A stretch of DNA of 64,000 bases from Rhizobium sp. 18065. Its GTDB lineage: Bacteria > Pseudomonadota > Alphaproteobacteria > Rhizobiales > Rhizobiaceae. Below are positions 62,864 through 64,000 of this stretch, piece by piece. The notes under the pieces were generated by a model. It did no database searches and was not told the DNA's origin. It saw nothing but the letters and a program-made list of their open reading frames with translations. Both the position numbers and the translations under genes were made by a program. Within the stretch, counting starts at the first letter, position 1; every line of letters begins with the position of its first letter. The stretch lies in contig NZ_CACSJP010000005.1 of assembly GCF_902706095.1 (NCBI RefSeq), forward strand, positions 310,001 through 374,000, in the 5' to 3' direction.

Positions 62864-64000
62864 TCAGGCCGCGTGCTTTTGCGGGTCATCCGGGTCTATC
62901 CCGTAATCCTTGAGTTTGCGATAAAGCGTCGAGCGGCCGATACCCAGCTTGCGTGCCACCTGGCTCATCTGTCCACGGTAGAATTTCAACGCGAAACGGA
63001 TCAATTCCTCTTCAATTTCAGCGAGTTTCCGAACGTTCCCGGCTTCATCGGTGCTGATGATGACATTGCCCTGAGCACCGGTGGCAACCGACGGAGATAC
63101 CGCCTGTGGCGCTGTCGCAAAACTGGCCGTTCGTTCTGCCAGCGCCGCCTGCACCCGCGCCATCGTGGTCGGCTCGTTCAGCCCCGCCGGAACGTCGTGA
63201 CTGTGTCCGGCACTGCGGGTTGTGGTGACCTGCGAGGCTATATGCGGAAAATCTGATTCGCCAAGAACGCTGCTTTCGGCAAGCACGACAGCCCGGAAGA
63301 TCGCGTTTTCAAGCTGGCGGGTATTGCCCGGCCAGTCGAACGCGGTGAGCAGTGCAATGGCCGATGAATCGATCTGCAAGGTCTTGACCAGTCGCTGCTC
63401 GAGCGAGAAGCGCTCGACAAATGCCCGAACCAGATGCGGAATGTCCTCCTTGCGCCGCCTGAGCGCGGCAATCGTGATCGGAAAGACATTCAGGCGGTAG
63501 TACAGATCCTCGCGAAACCGGCCGGCCTTCACTTCCTCGATCAGATCCTTGTTGGTCGACAGGATCAACCGCACATTGACCTTGCGCGATTTGCGCGATG
63601 CGCCGCCATCCAGTTCACCGGACTGCACGAGTTCGAGCAGTCTGATTTGCGCCGGCGCCGACAACTCGCTGATTTCCTCGATGAAAAGCGACCCGCCATC
63701 CGCATCGGAAATCTTGCCGGGAACGATGTCACCCTCGACCGGCACGCCGCGCTCGGAGCCGAACAGCGCCTCCTCGATCTGGCTGGGAGCGGCTGCGTTG
63801 CAATTGATCAGGACGAAAGGTCTGGAGGCGCGATCACTCGCCGCATGAATGGCGCGCGCGATCAGTTCCTTGCCGACACCCGCCTCGCCTTCGAGCATCA
63901 CGGGGATGGCAGACTGCGCCGCCCGGCGGCCGAGCTCGACAACACGCGACATGGCCGCGCTGACCGACACCACATCCGAAAAGCTGACCGCACCGCTGCG
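62864..64000 (-). CDS. NtrC-family AAA+ transcriptional regulator without GAFTGA (partial)
   Basis: At least 378 residues; the N-terminus lies beyond the right edge. The AAA+ module has Walker A GEAGVGKE, a GGSLFIEEI Walker B (Glu where others have Asp), sensor-I-like LILSTNKDL and the R-finger region REDLYYRLNVFPI. Where bacterial enhancer-binding proteins carry GAFTGA it reads ERGVPVEGDIVPGKISD, so contact with sigma-54 is probably lost. The C-terminus is a Fis-type helix-turn-helix (QVARKLGIGRSTLYRKLKDYG). It probably acts as a sigma-54-independent, perhaps repressing, regulator. A receiver domain may lie upstream. Confidence 0.82.
   Translation of the reverse strand, partial: RSGAVSFSDVVSVSAAMSRVVELGRRAAQSAIPVMLEGEAGVGKELIARAIHAASDRASRPFVLINCNAAAPSQIEEALFGSERGVPVEGDIVPGKISDADGGSLFIEEISELSAPAQIRLLELVQSGELDGGASRKSRKVNVRLILSTNKDLIEEVKAGRFREDLYYRLNVFPITIAALRRRKEDIPHLVRAFVERFSLEQRLVKTLQIDSSAIALLTAFDWPGNTRQLENAIFRAVVLAESSVLGESDFPHIASQVTTTRSAGHSHDVPAGLNEPTTMARVQAALAERTASFATAPQAVSPSVATGAQGNVIISTDEAGNVRKLAEIEEELIRFALKFYRGQMSQVARKLGIGRSTLYRKLKDYGIDPDDPQKHAA

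Overview
The window looks like core chromosome of a Rhizobiaceae-type alphaproteobacterium (Rhizobium/Agrobacterium/Sinorhizobium relatives). The reasons are high GC, the gene order ybgC-tolQRAB-pal-cpoB-tilS-ftsH-glmM, a tkt-gap-pgk-fba series using a class I aldolase, a 6S RNA next to zapA, cysteine-free ribosomal proteins L31 and L36, and many families typical of alphaproteobacteria (DUF1192, DUF1244, DUF2312/GapR, DUF4164, DUF465, DUF1036, RcdA, HWE kinase). No tRNA, rRNA, CRISPR array, insertion sequence, prophage or integrative element was seen.

Layout. 1-3.2 kb: the end of an RcnB-like protein, then a leftward operon that reads as sqdB-sqdD-sqdC (sulfolipid SQDG synthesis). 3.3-14.4 kb: a rightward cell-envelope block of ybgC, tolQ, tolR, tolA, tolB, pal, cpoB, tilS, ftsH and glmM. 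14.4-24.5 kb: yebC, a flavin-binding stress protein, a periplasmic beta-lactamase-fold protein with a degraded metal site, a soluble chemoreceptor with a zinc-binding CZB tail, a YmdB-like phosphodiesterase and 5-formyl-THF cyclo-ligase. A Cache-domain chemoreceptor and a cyclopropane-fatty-acid synthase sit between the cyclo-ligase and the 6S RNA-zapA-DUF4164 unit.

24.8-34.5 kb: central carbon metabolism (tkt, gap, pgk, class I fba) interrupted by an HWE histidine kinase, a single-domain response regulator and a K+/H+ antiporter. Clear palindromes precede pgk and fba. 34.7-40.4 kb: a PACE-type efflux protein, a PhzF-like enzyme, an MFS permease with DUF1192, a probable small RNA, rcdA behind a perfect CtrA-type TTAA-N7-TTAA site, a patatin-like lipase and rpmE. 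40.5-52.3 kb: an ABC exporter, an orphan Bug-type binding protein, an FAD dehydrogenase, a MotA/MotB-like (ExbB/OmpA) stator pair downstream of suhB, an MgtC/DUF4010 membrane protein, a Sel1-repeat protein, a ThiE-like protein and an ArsR-type regulator.

52.4-64 kb: two divergent DUF465 genes, purE-purK, rpmJ, a TPR protein, an alpha/beta hydrolase, pyk with DUF1036, an N-formylglutamate amidohydrolase with DUF1244, the nucleoid protein GapR, a DUF882/M15-like envelope protein with a long low-complexity tail, and the C-terminal part of an NtrC-type AAA+ regulator that lacks the GAFTGA sigma-54 contact loop.

The most useful leads are the orphan stator pair, the GAFTGA-less regulator, the small RNA plus CtrA site in front of rcdA, and the palindromes in front of pgk and fba. 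I did not find a complete new multi-gene defence or mobile system; partial resemblances to Zorya and CBASS components are noted and treated with caution.
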